Shown in pieces: positions 7,395-16,075 of a stretch of 64,000 nucleotides of DNA (the first letter of the stretch is position 1; the number at the start of each line of letters is the position of its first letter). The stretch is from positions 4,279 to 68,278 of the forward strand of contig JAZQUY010000009.1 of assembly GCA_045631525.1 (NCBI GenBank), given 5' to 3'. The notes beneath the pieces are model-generated. The model saw only the letters and a program-made list of their open reading frames with translations. It did no database searches and was not told where the DNA came from. A program made the position numbers and the translations under genes. Source of the stretch: SIG440 sp045631525. Lineage in GTDB: Bacteria; Bacillota; Clostridia; Monoglobales; Monoglobaceae.

Positions 7395-7655
7395 ATGCCT
7401 AACATTAAATCAGCTAAAAAAAGAGTTAAAGTTATTGCTACAAAGACTTTGCAGAATCAGATGGTTAAATCACAGCTCAAGACAGCTATCAAGAAGTTCG
7501 AAGCTGCTCTCACAGCAGGCAAAGATGATGCCTCTGTTGCTTATGCAAACGTTGTTAAAAAGACTGATCAGGCTGTTGCAAAGGGTATTCTCCACAAGAA
7601 TACAGCTGCTCGCAGAAAGAGCCAGTATGCAGCAAAAATCAACAAGCTTGCTTAA
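7395..7655 (+). CDS. rpsT: 30S ribosomal protein S20
   Basis: S20 binds 16S rRNA early in 30S assembly. The 86-residue, lysine-rich protein begins PNIKSAKKRVK and ends with NKLA, as in other Firmicutes. GGAGGTG precedes the ATG at the right distance. It is monocistronic, followed by a palindrome and tRNA-Trp. Confidence 0.97.
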   Translation: MPNIKSAKKRVKVIATKTLQNQMVKSQLKTAIKKFEAALTAGKDDASVAYANVVKKTDQAVAKGILHKNTAARRKSQYAAKINKLA

Positions 7656-7671
7656 GTTTATATGCATTTAA

Positions 7672-7703
7672 AGGGTGCGTTTTGACGCATCAAGGCGCAC
7701 CCT
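7672..7703 (+). terminator. Weak hairpin after rpsT
   Basis: AGGGTGCG pairs with CGCACCCT around a 16-base loop; the following sequence CTATATT is a poor T-run. Confidence 0.4.
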
Positions 7704-7752
7704 CTATATTAGCTCTTAAAGGCTTGGCAAAAGCCACGCCTTAAATTTATAT

Positions 7753-7828
7753 AGGGGTATAGTTCAGCTGGTAGAGCGACAGTCTCCAAAACTGTAAGTC
7801 GTGGGTTCAAATCCTACTGCCCCTGCCA
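7753..7828 (+). tRNA. tRNA-Trp (anticodon CCA)
   Basis: Acceptor AGGGGTA/TGCCCCT, D arm with AGCTGGTAGAGC, anticodon loop CTCCAAA between ACAGT and ACTGT, T arm GGGTTCAAATCC, discriminator G and encoded CCA. All arms close. Confidence 0.95.
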
Positions 7829-7860
7829 AAAATCCGTACACGAAAGTGTGCGGATTTTTA
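7828..7860 (+). terminator. Terminator after tRNA-Trp
   Basis: AAAAATCCG..ACAC, GAAA, GTGT..CGGATTTTT is a long stem with one mismatch and a T-run. Confidence 0.75.
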
Positions 7861-7883
7861 CTTATATGAACGTAAGCGCCACA

Positions 7884-7915
7884 AAAAACACCGACAATGT
7901 CGGTGCTTTTTATTT
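7884..7915. terminator. Terminator after sodC (bidirectional)
   Basis: CACCGAC, AAT, GTCGGTG with T-run on the right and A-run on the left. Confidence 0.75.
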
Positions 7916-8398
7916 TTATCTACTGTTCATACCCTTTTCAATACTTCCGCAAGCGATTCTTTTTCCACCGCTGCCCGACGGCTGCGAGACATAGTCATCA
8001 GGAGACTGATGAATTACCACCGACCGACCGATTATTTCTTCAGGGAAAAATCTGTCTGTAAAGAACAGCATTTTTGCAGTTCCCCCATTTGAAAAAAGCA
8101 CAGGAAAGTCCCCTGGGTGGTTGCCGTGTGGCTCACCATCAGGATTCCAATGTCCCCCCGCCGCCGCAAAGGGCGGGTCGCCGAATATGTTCCCACAAGT
8201 GTCGTTTTCGTGAATGTGGAACCCAAATGGTCCTATCTGCGGCGCGTTTTGTGTCGCCTCCTGAAAATCAGGAAGCCCAAACATCTCCACCTCCACCCAG
8301 CTACCCTCATCAACGCCCCAGAACTTAACTGTTCCATAGACCTCAGGAGCAAGGTTACTGCCTCTCATATGAGCTATTGCGTCAAAAACTTCAAGCAT
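7916..8398 (-). CDS. sodC: Cu/Zn superoxide dismutase family protein, without signal peptide
   Basis: The 160-residue protein has the Cu/Zn SOD fold and apparently all metal ligands: His61 and His63 (GFHIHENDTCG), His83 (GGHWNP), His91, His94 and Asp97 (HGNHPGDFP), and His130 (VIHQSPDDY). Cys68 and Cys150 can form the conserved disulfide and Arg147 (GKRIACG) is the substrate-guiding arginine. There is no signal peptide or lipobox, so unlike most bacterial SodC it should be cytoplasmic. AAAGGAG precedes the ATG. Family membership is clear; activity is inferred. Confidence 0.85.
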   Translation of the reverse strand: MLEVFDAIAHMRGSNLAPEVYGTVKFWGVDEGSWVEVEMFGLPDFQEATQNAPQIGPFGFHIHENDTCGNIFGDPPFAAAGGHWNPDGEPHGNHPGDFPVLFSNGGTAKMLFFTDRFFPEEIIGRSVVIHQSPDDYVSQPSGSGGKRIACGSIEKGMNSR

Positions 8399-8485
8399 AC
8401 AAAAACTCCTTTCACCAAAATTCTCTTGCTATTTATTTTATGCAAAGCAGCCTTTTCGGTGAGGAGCAAACCCACTCACAAAAGC

Positions 8486-8528
8486 AAAAACCCGGACACC
8501 AGTTTGGTGTCCGGGTAATTTTTTTAAT
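8486..8528. terminator. Terminator after oadA
   Basis: CCCGGACACC, AGTTT, GGTGTCCGGG followed by T-runs; it ends the oad operon coming from the right. Confidence 0.85.
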
Positions 8529-8530
8529 TT

Positions 8531-9925
8531 TTAAGATAAATCCTGAACGAAGAGAGTTCTTACGCCGTCTTCGCACGCAGCCTTTGGAGCTGCATCACGA
8601 GTTTCAAAGAATTTCTTTGCAACCTGTGGGAAGAGTGCATAGCTGAGAACATCTTCCTCGCATTTAGCAATATCCTTTGTCTCTTCACGATACTTTTCAA
8701 GCTCGGGTTCAAGAAGATCAGCAGGTCTCACTGTAATAACCTCGTCATCACCGATTGCCAATTTGCGAACTTCCTCATTCACCTTGCCGGGAAGAAGACC
8801 ATATTCGCCACGAAGAAGACCCTTTGATTCCTTTGAAATCATCTTGTATCTGCCCATAAGCACGTTGAGAACCGCCTGAGTTCCAACAATCTGGCTTGTG
8901 GGAGTAACGAGTGGTGGGAAACCAAAGTCTTCCCGAACTCTTGGAACCTCTGCCAAAACCTCATAATATTTATCTTCAGCATTTGCCTGTTTCAGCTGTG
9001 AAATAAGGTTTGAAAGCATTCCGCCCGGAACCTGATAAAGAAGTGTGTTTGAATCAACATTCAGCACTTTTGGGTCAAGAGTTCCCTCTGCTTTCATTTT
9101 TGTTGCAATGCCTCTGAAATGGCTTGCCGCATCACTGAGGAGCGAGAGGTCAAGTCCACTGTCACGTTCTGTGCCACGAAGGGTTGCAACAAGGCTCTCT
9201 GTTGAGGGGTTTGATGTACCGTTTGCCATTGGCGAAAGCGCACAGTCAACAATGTCAACTCCTGCCTGAATAGCCATAAGATTTGTCATATCACCTGTAC
9301 CCGCTGTGTTGTGGGTGTGGAGGTGAATGGGAACACCAACCTTTTCTTTAAGCTTCTTAACAAGGCTGTATGCACTGTAAGGAAGCAAAAGGTTTGCCAT
9401 ATCCTTGATACAGATAGAGTCAGCACCCATTTCTTCAAGACGGCAAGCAAGGTCAACGAAATAGTCTTCATTGTGAACAGGGCTTTCAGTATAGCTGAGA
9501 GCTGCTTCAAGATGTCCGCCGTACTGCTTTACATATTTGATAGCCGCTTCCAGGTTTCTCACGTCATTGAGCGCGTCAAAAACACGGATAACATCAATAC
9601 CATTTTCGATTGATTTTTTGCAAAATGCCTCAACAACGTCGTCAGCATAATGCTTGTATCCTAAGATATTCTGACCGCGGAAGAGCATCTGGAGTTTTGT
9701 GTTGGGAAGATGTTTTTTGAGAGTTCTCAGTCTTTCCCATGGGTCTTCGTTTAGAAATCTCATACAAGCATCAAAGGTCGCACCGCCCCAACATTCAAGT
9801 GACCAGTAGCCAACCTTGTCAAGTATCTCGAGAGCTGGTATCATATCTTCGATTTTCATACGTGTTGCAGCCTGAGACTGATGAGCATCACGAAGAATTG
9901 TGTCTGTAATATATACTTTTGACAT
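8531..9925 (-). CDS. oadA: Biotin-dependent decarboxylase, carboxyltransferase subunit (oxaloacetate decarboxylase alpha type)
   Basis: This subunit moves the carboxyl group of a 2-oxoacid, most likely oxaloacetate, onto biotin. The 464 residues contain an HMGL-type TIM barrel (ITDTILRDAHQS at the start; metal site HLHTHNTAG) and the PYC_OADA domain, but the biotinyl domain found at the C-terminus of some OadA proteins is missing; it is encoded separately upstream in the operon. Substrate choice rests on the barrel type and gene order; a transcarboxylase 5S role is the main alternative. It is the last of four genes read right to left, with AAAGGAG before the ATG. Confidence 0.88.
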   Translation of the reverse strand: MSKVYITDTILRDAHQSQAATRMKIEDMIPALEILDKVGYWSLECWGGATFDACMRFLNEDPWERLRTLKKHLPNTKLQMLFRGQNILGYKHYADDVVEAFCKKSIENGIDVIRVFDALNDVRNLEAAIKYVKQYGGHLEAALSYTESPVHNEDYFVDLACRLEEMGADSICIKDMANLLLPYSAYSLVKKLKEKVGVPIHLHTHNTAGTGDMTNLMAIQAGVDIVDCALSPMANGTSNPSTESLVATLRGTERDSGLDLSLLSDAASHFRGIATKMKAEGTLDPKVLNVDSNTLLYQVPGGMLSNLISQLKQANAEDKYYEVLAEVPRVREDFGFPPLVTPTSQIVGTQAVLNVLMGRYKMISKESKGLLRGEYGLLPGKVNEEVRKLAIGDDEVITVRPADLLEPELEKYREETKDIAKCEEDVLSYALFPQVAKKFFETRDAAPKAACEDGVRTLFVQDLS

Positions 9926-9991
9926 AAGTCAAATTCTCCTTTCTGTGGTATCAAAGGGGCACGGAGCACGCACCCCTTTTTATTATACTTT

Positions 9992-11608
9992 TTAGCCAAA
10001 GAGTGCTATAAGAACACCCGCTGCGATTGCAGAACCAATAACGCCTGCAACGTTTGGACCCATAGCGTGCATAAGCAAGAAGTTTGACGGGTTCTCTTTC
10101 TGTCCAACCGTCTGTGAAACACGAGCCGCCATAGGAACAGCAGAAACACCTGCTGAACCGATAAGCGGATTGATTTTGTTCTTAAGGAACAAGTTCATAA
10201 ACTTTGCAAGAAGCACACCGCCTGCACTACCAACAGCAAATGCTACCACGCCCACAACTATAATTGCTAAAGTCTTTGGAGCAAGGAATGTTTCTGCAGT
10301 TGCTGTTGCACCAACCGAAATCCCAAGGAATATAGTAACAATATTCATAAGCTCGTTCTGTGCAGTCTTTGAAAGTCTTTCAGTTACACCGCACTCTTTT
10401 GCAAGGTTACCAAGCATAAGTGCACCAACAAGCGGAGCCGCTGACGGAACGAGAAGCGCAACGAAAACTGTGATTGCAATAGGGAAGATAATCTTCTCTG
10501 TCTTTGAAACTTCGCGGAGAGGCTTCATAACAATCTGACGCTCTTTCTTTGTGGTAAGAAGCTTCATAATCGGTGGCTGAATTACAGGAACCAGTGCCAT
10601 GTACGAATATGCCGCAACAGCGATTGGACCAAGGAGATGCGGAGCAAGTCTTGTGGTAACAAAAATCGCAGTAGGACCGTCAGCACCACCTATAATACCC
10701 GTTGAAGCACCTTCCGCCGGCGTAAAGCCGAAGAGTGATGTAGCCGCAACATATGTGATAAAAATACCAAGCTGTGCAGCAGCACCAAGAAGAAGGCTCT
10801 TTGGATTTGCAATCAGCGGGCCAAAGTCGGTCATGGCGCCAACGCCAAGGAATATAAGGCATGGATAAATTCCAAGCTTTACGCCAAGGTAAAGATAGTC
10901 AATAAGACCGGGAGTAATTGAGTTTGTTGCCCCAAAAAGTTCCCAATGAACGTGACCGTCTGCAAAAAGCTCTTCGTGGAACATATCTGCCCCCGGAAGG
11001 TTTGTAAGAAGCATACCGAATGCAATAGGGAGAAGGAGCAACGGCTCAAACTTTTTAACTATCGCAAGGTACATAAGCACAAATGAGATAAGAAGCATAA
11101 CCACTATCTTCCAGTCAGCAAAAATTGCCGCAAAGCCGGTCTGTGCAAGGAAGTTCTTAACCGCTTCCATTGGTGTTGCCGCAGAAGAAAAGATATTTTC
11201 AATGGTTATATCTTTCATTTCTCTCTCAACTGTGAGGTCAACCTCGTTTGTGTTGGGAGTACAGTTGAGAGTGATTCCAAATGCGGGAATATTTTTCTCA
11301 TTATAATTTTTGATTTCAGCATTTATTTTGAGGACAACCTCTTGTCCCGGAGCAAGCAATGCACCATACTGAATTCCGCCATACTGAGGAACAATTTCAT
11401 CAGCGTCGCACACGAAAGTGATGGTCTGTATGTATGCTTCAACCATTGAAGTGTTTGCCAAAGTAAATGTGATAATTTTTGTATCTTTATCATAAGTCGC
11501 GTTTTTGGCAGCAAAGGAAAGCTCTCCATCACCTGATGCAAAACAGGGAAGAACAGAAAGAGCCAGCATAAGCACCACCAAAAGGGCCGCAAAAATTCGT
11601 TTTTTCAT
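9992..11608 (-). CDS. oadB: Sodium-pumping decarboxylase beta subunit with an N-terminal extracytoplasmic domain
   Basis: The core from about residue 165 is the multi-spanning beta subunit that decarboxylates carboxybiotin and exports Na+. The diagnostic GIIGGADGPTAIF motif and PVIQPPIMKLLTT are present. Before it lies an unusual extension: a signal peptide (MKKRIFAALL..CFASG, about 26 residues) and roughly 120 residues rich in beta-strand-like sequence that would sit outside the cell. Usual OadB proteins are about 370-430 residues; this one is 538. I start at ATG 11608 because the frame upstream overlaps the biotin carrier gene; a GAAAGG site lies 14 bases before it. The gene starts 22 bases after the carrier gene. 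Confidence 0.88.
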   Translation of the reverse strand: MKKRIFAALLVVLMLALSVLPCFASGDGELSFAAKNATYDKDTKIITFTLANTSMVEAYIQTITFVCDADEIVPQYGGIQYGALLAPGQEVVLKINAEIKNYNEKNIPAFGITLNCTPNTNEVDLTVEREMKDITIENIFSSAATPMEAVKNFLAQTGFAAIFADWKIVVMLLISFVLMYLAIVKKFEPLLLLPIAFGMLLTNLPGADMFHEELFADGHVHWELFGATNSITPGLIDYLYLGVKLGIYPCLIFLGVGAMTDFGPLIANPKSLLLGAAAQLGIFITYVAATSLFGFTPAEGASTGIIGGADGPTAIFVTTRLAPHLLGPIAVAAYSYMALVPVIQPPIMKLLTTKKERQIVMKPLREVSKTEKIIFPIAITVFVALLVPSAAPLVGALMLGNLAKECGVTERLSKTAQNELMNIVTIFLGISVGATATAETFLAPKTLAIIVVGVVAFAVGSAGGVLLAKFMNLFLKNKINPLIGSAGVSAVPMAARVSQTVGQKENPSNFLLMHAMGPNVAGVIGSAIAAGVLIALFG

Positions 11609-11630
11609 ATCAAAATCAACAGCCTTTCTA

Positions 11631-11999
11631 TTACTGAATTGTGCAAAGAGCAGAGCCCGCTTCAACAGCCTGACCAGCAGCTACCATAACAGCAGTAACA
11701 GTACCGTCACTACCTGCCATGATTTCATTTTCCATTTTCATAGCTTCAAGAATCATAAGAACCTGACCCTTTTTAACAGCGTCACCGGCCTTCACATTTA
11801 CAGAAAGAATTGTACCGGGCATAGGAGCCTTAACTTCTTCGCCAGCGCCAGGAGCTGCTGCTGGAGCAGGTGCTGGTGCAGCTACAGGTGCAGGAGCTGC
11901 TGCTGGAGCCTGTTTTGATGATGCTGCTTCTTCCTCTGACATAAGTTCGATTTCAATTTCATAAGCTGTTCCGTTTACGTTTACTTTATACTTTTTCAT
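11631..11999 (-). CDS. Biotin carboxyl carrier protein of the decarboxylase
   Basis: This small protein carries biotin between the carboxyltransferase and the membrane pump. The 122 residues consist of a short N-terminal part, an Ala/Pro-rich flexible linker at about 30-52, and a biotinyl domain with the EAMKMEN motif, Lys88 being the biotinylated residue. It corresponds to GcdC/MmdC-type free carriers. It is the second gene of the operon, between the gamma-type and beta subunits. Confidence 0.92.
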   Translation of the reverse strand: MKKYKVNVNGTAYEIEIELMSEEEAASSKQAPAAAPAPVAAPAPAPAAAPGAGEEVKAPMPGTILSVNVKAGDAVKKGQVLMILEAMKMENEIMAGSDGTVTAVMVAAGQAVEAGSALCTIQ

Positions 12000-12054
12000 T
12001 TTTTGAATACCTCCAAATTTATTTTTTCGTCAAAATATGACAATTTTTGGTGAG

Positions 12055-12327
12055 TTAAACTCTTTTAAAGGATAAAACCCTTATGTTGCTCACATCTGTA
12101 CCCAATTCCTCTGCAATAACTGCACAAGTTCCGGCAATGATTGCCTGCTTGTCCTGTATAGGAAGTGAGATAGCGGAAGCAACATTTGTTGCTGTTGCCA
12201 CTGCAGCCGGTGATTTTTTTGTAAATAATCTTATCACAAAGCTGATAACACTACAAATAAAAACTATACAGATAAGCCCAATGAATACTGTACCCATACC
12301 CATAAGGCAAACGAAAGTGTTGGACAT
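12055..12327 (-). CDS. Decarboxylase gamma-type small subunit (OadG family)
   Basis: The 90-residue protein has one N-terminal membrane helix (GMGTVFIGLICIVFICSVISFVI) and a polar tail, as in OadG/MmdD subunits that hold the complex together. It is the first gene of the operon; AAAGGAGG precedes the ATG. Identification rests on size, topology and position, as this family is poorly conserved in sequence. Confidence 0.8.
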   Translation of the reverse strand: MSNTFVCLMGMGTVFIGLICIVFICSVISFVIRLFTKKSPAAVATATNVASAISLPIQDKQAIIAGTCAVIAEELGTDVSNIRVLSFKRV

Positions 12328-12372
12328 AACAGACGCCTCCTTTCATTTGAATTCAAACTTTATCCATTTAAC

Positions 12373-12401
12373 ATAATATCACCTTTTTGGCAAGATTTCA
12401 A
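12373..12401 (-). promoter_or_regulatory. Promoter of the oad operon
   Basis: Minus strand TTGAAA, 17 bases, TATTAT, about 45 bases before the first gene. Confidence 0.65.
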
Positions 12402-12436
12402 TATAAAATCCCAAAATTGTTAAATTTTTTTCAAAC

Positions 12437-12470
12437 TAAAAAGGTGCTCCATAAGGAACACCTTTTTGTT
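12437..12470 (-). terminator. Terminator after rpoC
   Basis: Minus strand AAAGGTGTTCC, TTAT, GGAGCACCTTT with T-rich sequence after it. Confidence 0.75.
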
Positions 12471-12484
12471 ATTATTTGTTTTGG

Positions 12485-15400
12485 TTATGCCGAGGGAACA
12501 ACCTCAACATCGCCATATTGAGCTGTACCTGTTCCTGCAGGAACAAGCTTACCAATGATAACGTTTTCTTTAAGTCCAACAAGCGGGTCAATCTTGCCTT
12601 TGATAGCAGCTTCCGTAAGAACTCTTGTTGTTTCCTGGAAGGAAGCAGCTGACAGGAACGAATCTGTAGCAAGAGCCGCCTTTGTGATACCCATAAGAAC
12701 TTCAGAATATTCTGCCTCGTGGCCGCCTTCTTCGCGGACACGCTCATTGATTCTTTCGAGTTCATAACGTTCAACCAAAGAACCGGTAAGAAGATTTGTA
12801 TCACCTGCATCTTCAACCTTTACCTTGTGCATCATCTGGCGGATAATAACCTCGATATGCTTATCGTTGATATCAACACCCTGAAGACGGTAAACACGCT
12901 GAACTTCCTGAATGAGATAATCCTGAACAGCTGTGTAGCCCTTGATAGTAAGGATATCATGAGGATTAATTGAACCTTCTGTGAGCTCGTCTCCGGCAAC
13001 AATCATCTGGTCCTCTCTTACCTTGATACGTGAGCCATAAGGAATGAGGTATGTTGCGCTGTCACCGATTTCATCATTAAGAATAGTAACTTCACGTTTC
13101 TTCTTGTTCTCTGAAATTTTCACACGACCGCCGATTTCCGCAATGATTGCAAGACCCTTAGGCTTTCTTGCTTCGAAAAGTTCTTCAACACGGGGGAGAC
13201 CCTGTGTAATATCGTCACCCGCAACACCGCCGGCATGGAAAGTACGCATGGTAAGCTGTGTACCAGGTTCACCGATGGACTGTGCAGCAATAATACCAAC
13301 AGATTCACCGATGTTAACCATTTCGCCATTAGCAAGGTTGTGTCCGTAACATTTTGCACAAACGCCCACTTTTGAACGGCACTTGAGTACGCTGCGGATT
13401 TTAACCTTTTCAACGCCTTTTGCTACGATTTCATCAGCCTTATCTGAGGAAATCATATCCCCTGCTTTGCAGAGAACATCGCCATTTTCAGCCACGACAT
13501 CTTCACAAGCAAGACGGCCAACAAGTCTGTCTTTGAGCTTTTCAATTATTTCATTTCCGTCTTTAATATCAGAAACAAAAATACCGTCATTTGTTCCACA
13601 ATCGTCTTCACGGATAATAACTTCCTGAGAAACGTCAACCAGACGACGTGTAAGGTAACCTGAGTCGGCTGTACGGAGCGCTGTATCGGTAAGACCTTTA
13701 CGAGCACCGTGTGTTGAAATGAAGTATTCAAGAACTGTAAGACCTTCACGGAAGTTAGCCTTAATCGGAATTTCGATTGTTCTACCTGATGTATCAGCCA
13801 TAAGACCACGCATAGCAGCCAACTGACGAACCTGGTTTACGCTACCACGGGCTCCGGAATTCGCCATCATAAAGATTGGGTTGAGCTCGTCGAGGTTCTT
13901 CATAAGAGCATCAGTAACCTTATTTGAAGTTTCTGACCAAATCTGAATAACCTTCTGATAACGTTCCTCGTTGGTAAGAAGACCACGGAGATATTTCTTT
14001 GTAACCTTATCGATTTCGTCTTCTGCTTCCTTGAGGTAAACTTTCTTTTCAGCAGGAATTTCCATATCCGAAACACCAACAGTGATAGCACCGCGGGTTG
14101 AATATTTAAAGCCCATAGCCTTTACATCATCAAGGAGAGTAGCAGTTTCAGTGATGCCGTGAATTTTGATACTTCTGTCAATAATCTGACCAAGCTTTTT
14201 CTTGTCAACACGGAAAGCAACCTCCAACGCCAAAGCATTTTCAGGCTTGCTTCTGTCAACAAAACCAAGGTCCTGAGGAATCTTTTCATTGAATATAAGA
14301 CGTCCAACTGTCGCATCAATGATGCCGGTAACTGTCTCGCCGTTTATTTCGCGGCTCACTCTCACCTTGATAGGAGCGTGAAGTCCAACAGCACCATTGG
14401 CATATGCAAGTGTCGCCTCATTTTCAGAGCCAAATACCTTGCCTGCACCGATTTCATCATCAATCTGAATTGTGAGGTAATAACTTCCAAGTACCATATC
14501 CTGAGTAGGAACAGTAACAGGATTACCATCCTGAGGTTTAAGAAGGTTATTCGCTGAAAGCATAAGGAATCTCGCTTCCGCCTGAGCTTCTGCTGAAAGG
14601 GGAAGGTGAACAGCCATCTGGTCACCGTCAAAGTCAGCATTAAACGCTGTACATACGAGAGGATGAAGTTTAAGAGCCTTCCCCTCAACAAGAACGGGTT
14701 CAAACGCCTGAATACCAAGTCTATGGAGTGTAGGAGCACGGTTGAGAAGAACCGGATGCTCTGAAATTACGCTTTCAAGCACGTCCCAAACCTCGGGGCG
14801 CACACGTTCAACCATACGTTTTGCTGATTTTATATTGTGTGCAAGACCGTCTTCCACCAACTTTTTCATAACAAAGGGCTTGAAAAGTTCAAGAGCCATT
14901 TTCTTTGGAAGACCGCACTGATAAATCTTGAGTTCAGGTCCAACAACGATAACACTACGGCCTGAATAGTCAACACGCTTACCAAGAAGGTTCTGACGAA
15001 AACGTCCCTGCTTACCTTTCAGCATATCTGAAAGCGACTTGAGAGGACGGTTTCCGGGGCCTGTAACGGGTCTGCCACGTCTTCCGTTGTCGATTAAAGC
15101 ATCAACCGCTTCCTGAAGCATTCTCTTTTCGTTTCTTACGATAATTTCAGGAGCTCCAAGATCAAGAAGTTGTTTCAGTCGGTTGTTTCTGTTTATAACT
15201 CTTCTGTAAAGATCATTGAGGTCAGACGTTGCAAATCTGCCACCGTCAAGCTGAACCATAGGTCTGATTTCCGGAGGAATTACCGGAATAACAGGCATAA
15301 TCATCCATTCAGGCTTGTTTCCTGACTGACGGAATGAGTCAACAACCTCAAGGCGTCTTACTGTTCTGATTTTCTTCTGACCCTTTGCGCCGTCAAGGTC

Positions 15401-15982
15401 AGCCTTAAGCTCTGCATAAAGTGTTTCAAGGTCAATAGCTTTAAGCATTTCAAGAACTGCTTCAGCACCCATACCTGCACGGAATGCATCGCTTCCGTAT
15501 TTTTCACATTCTTCGCGATATTCCTTTTCGCTAAGAATCTGGTTTTTCATAAGACCGGTTTTGCCCGGGTCAATAACCACGTATGCTGCAAAATAGAGAA
15601 CTTTCTCAAGAACTCTGGGTGACATATCAAGGATAAGACCCATACGGCTGGGAATACCCTTGAAATACCAAATGTGTGAAACAGGAACAGCAAGCTCGAT
15701 GTGTCCCATACGTTCACGCCGAACCTTTGATCGTGTAACTTCAACGCCGCAGCGGTCGCAGACAACGCCCTTATAACGAACACGCTTATACTTTCCGCAG
15801 TTGCACTCCCAGTCTTTCTGTGGTCCAAAAATTCTTTCACAGAAAAGACCGTCCTTTTCGGGCTTTAATGTTCTGTAGTTTATTGTTTCCGGCTTTTTAA
15901 CCTCACCGTGAGACCATTCTCTGATCTTTTCGGGTGAAGCAAGCCCTATCTGAATGGCATCAAAACTTTGATATTCTGACAT
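12485..15982 (-). CDS. rpoC: RNA polymerase beta-prime subunit
   Basis: RpoC forms the catalytic half of RNA polymerase with RpoB. The active-site motif NADFDGDQMAVH is present, as are the N-terminal zinc site (CNCGKYK..CDRCG) and the second zinc site (CRSKVGVCAKCYG). I start at ATG 15982 (MSEYQSFDAIQ); a GTG nine codons upstream is possible but less usual. At 1165 residues it has the Clostridia length without large inserts. It follows rpoB by 93 bases and ends at a terminator. Confidence 0.97.
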   Translation of the reverse strand: MSEYQSFDAIQIGLASPEKIREWSHGEVKKPETINYRTLKPEKDGLFCERIFGPQKDWECNCGKYKRVRYKGVVCDRCGVEVTRSKVRRERMGHIELAVPVSHIWYFKGIPSRMGLILDMSPRVLEKVLYFAAYVVIDPGKTGLMKNQILSEKEYREECEKYGSDAFRAGMGAEAVLEMLKAIDLETLYAELKADLDGAKGQKKIRTVRRLEVVDSFRQSGNKPEWMIMPVIPVIPPEIRPMVQLDGGRFATSDLNDLYRRVINRNNRLKQLLDLGAPEIIVRNEKRMLQEAVDALIDNGRRGRPVTGPGNRPLKSLSDMLKGKQGRFRQNLLGKRVDYSGRSVIVVGPELKIYQCGLPKKMALELFKPFVMKKLVEDGLAHNIKSAKRMVERVRPEVWDVLESVISEHPVLLNRAPTLHRLGIQAFEPVLVEGKALKLHPLVCTAFNADFDGDQMAVHLPLSAEAQAEARFLMLSANNLLKPQDGNPVTVPTQDMVLGSYYLTIQIDDEIGAGKVFGSENEATLAYANGAVGLHAPIKVRVSREINGETVTGIIDATVGRLIFNEKIPQDLGFVDRSKPENALALEVAFRVDKKKLGQIIDRSIKIHGITETATLLDDVKAMGFKYSTRGAITVGVSDMEIPAEKKVYLKEAEDEIDKVTKKYLRGLLTNEERYQKVIQIWSETSNKVTDALMKNLDELNPIFMMANSGARGSVNQVRQLAAMRGLMADTSGRTIEIPIKANFREGLTVLEYFISTHGARKGLTDTALRTADSGYLTRRLVDVSQEVIIREDDCGTNDGIFVSDIKDGNEIIEKLKDRLVGRLACEDVVAENGDVLCKAGDMISSDKADEIVAKGVEKVKIRSVLKCRSKVGVCAKCYGHNLANGEMVNIGESVGIIAAQSIGEPGTQLTMRTFHAGGVAGDDITQGLPRVEELFEARKPKGLAIIAEIGGRVKISENKKKREVTILNDEIGDSATYLIPYGSRIKVREDQMIVAGDELTEGSINPHDILTIKGYTAVQDYLIQEVQRVYRLQGVDINDKHIEVIIRQMMHKVKVEDAGDTNLLTGSLVERYELERINERVREEGGHEAEYSEVLMGITKAALATDSFLSAASFQETTRVLTEAAIKGKIDPLVGLKENVIIGKLVPAGTGTAQYGDVEVVPSA

Positions 15983-16075
15983 ACAATAATCACTCGACTT
16001 TCTGCTCACAAATATATCAAATTCCTGTCTCCGCTATGAGCGACAGAGAAATCAGGTTGTAAAAATCAACTAAAA

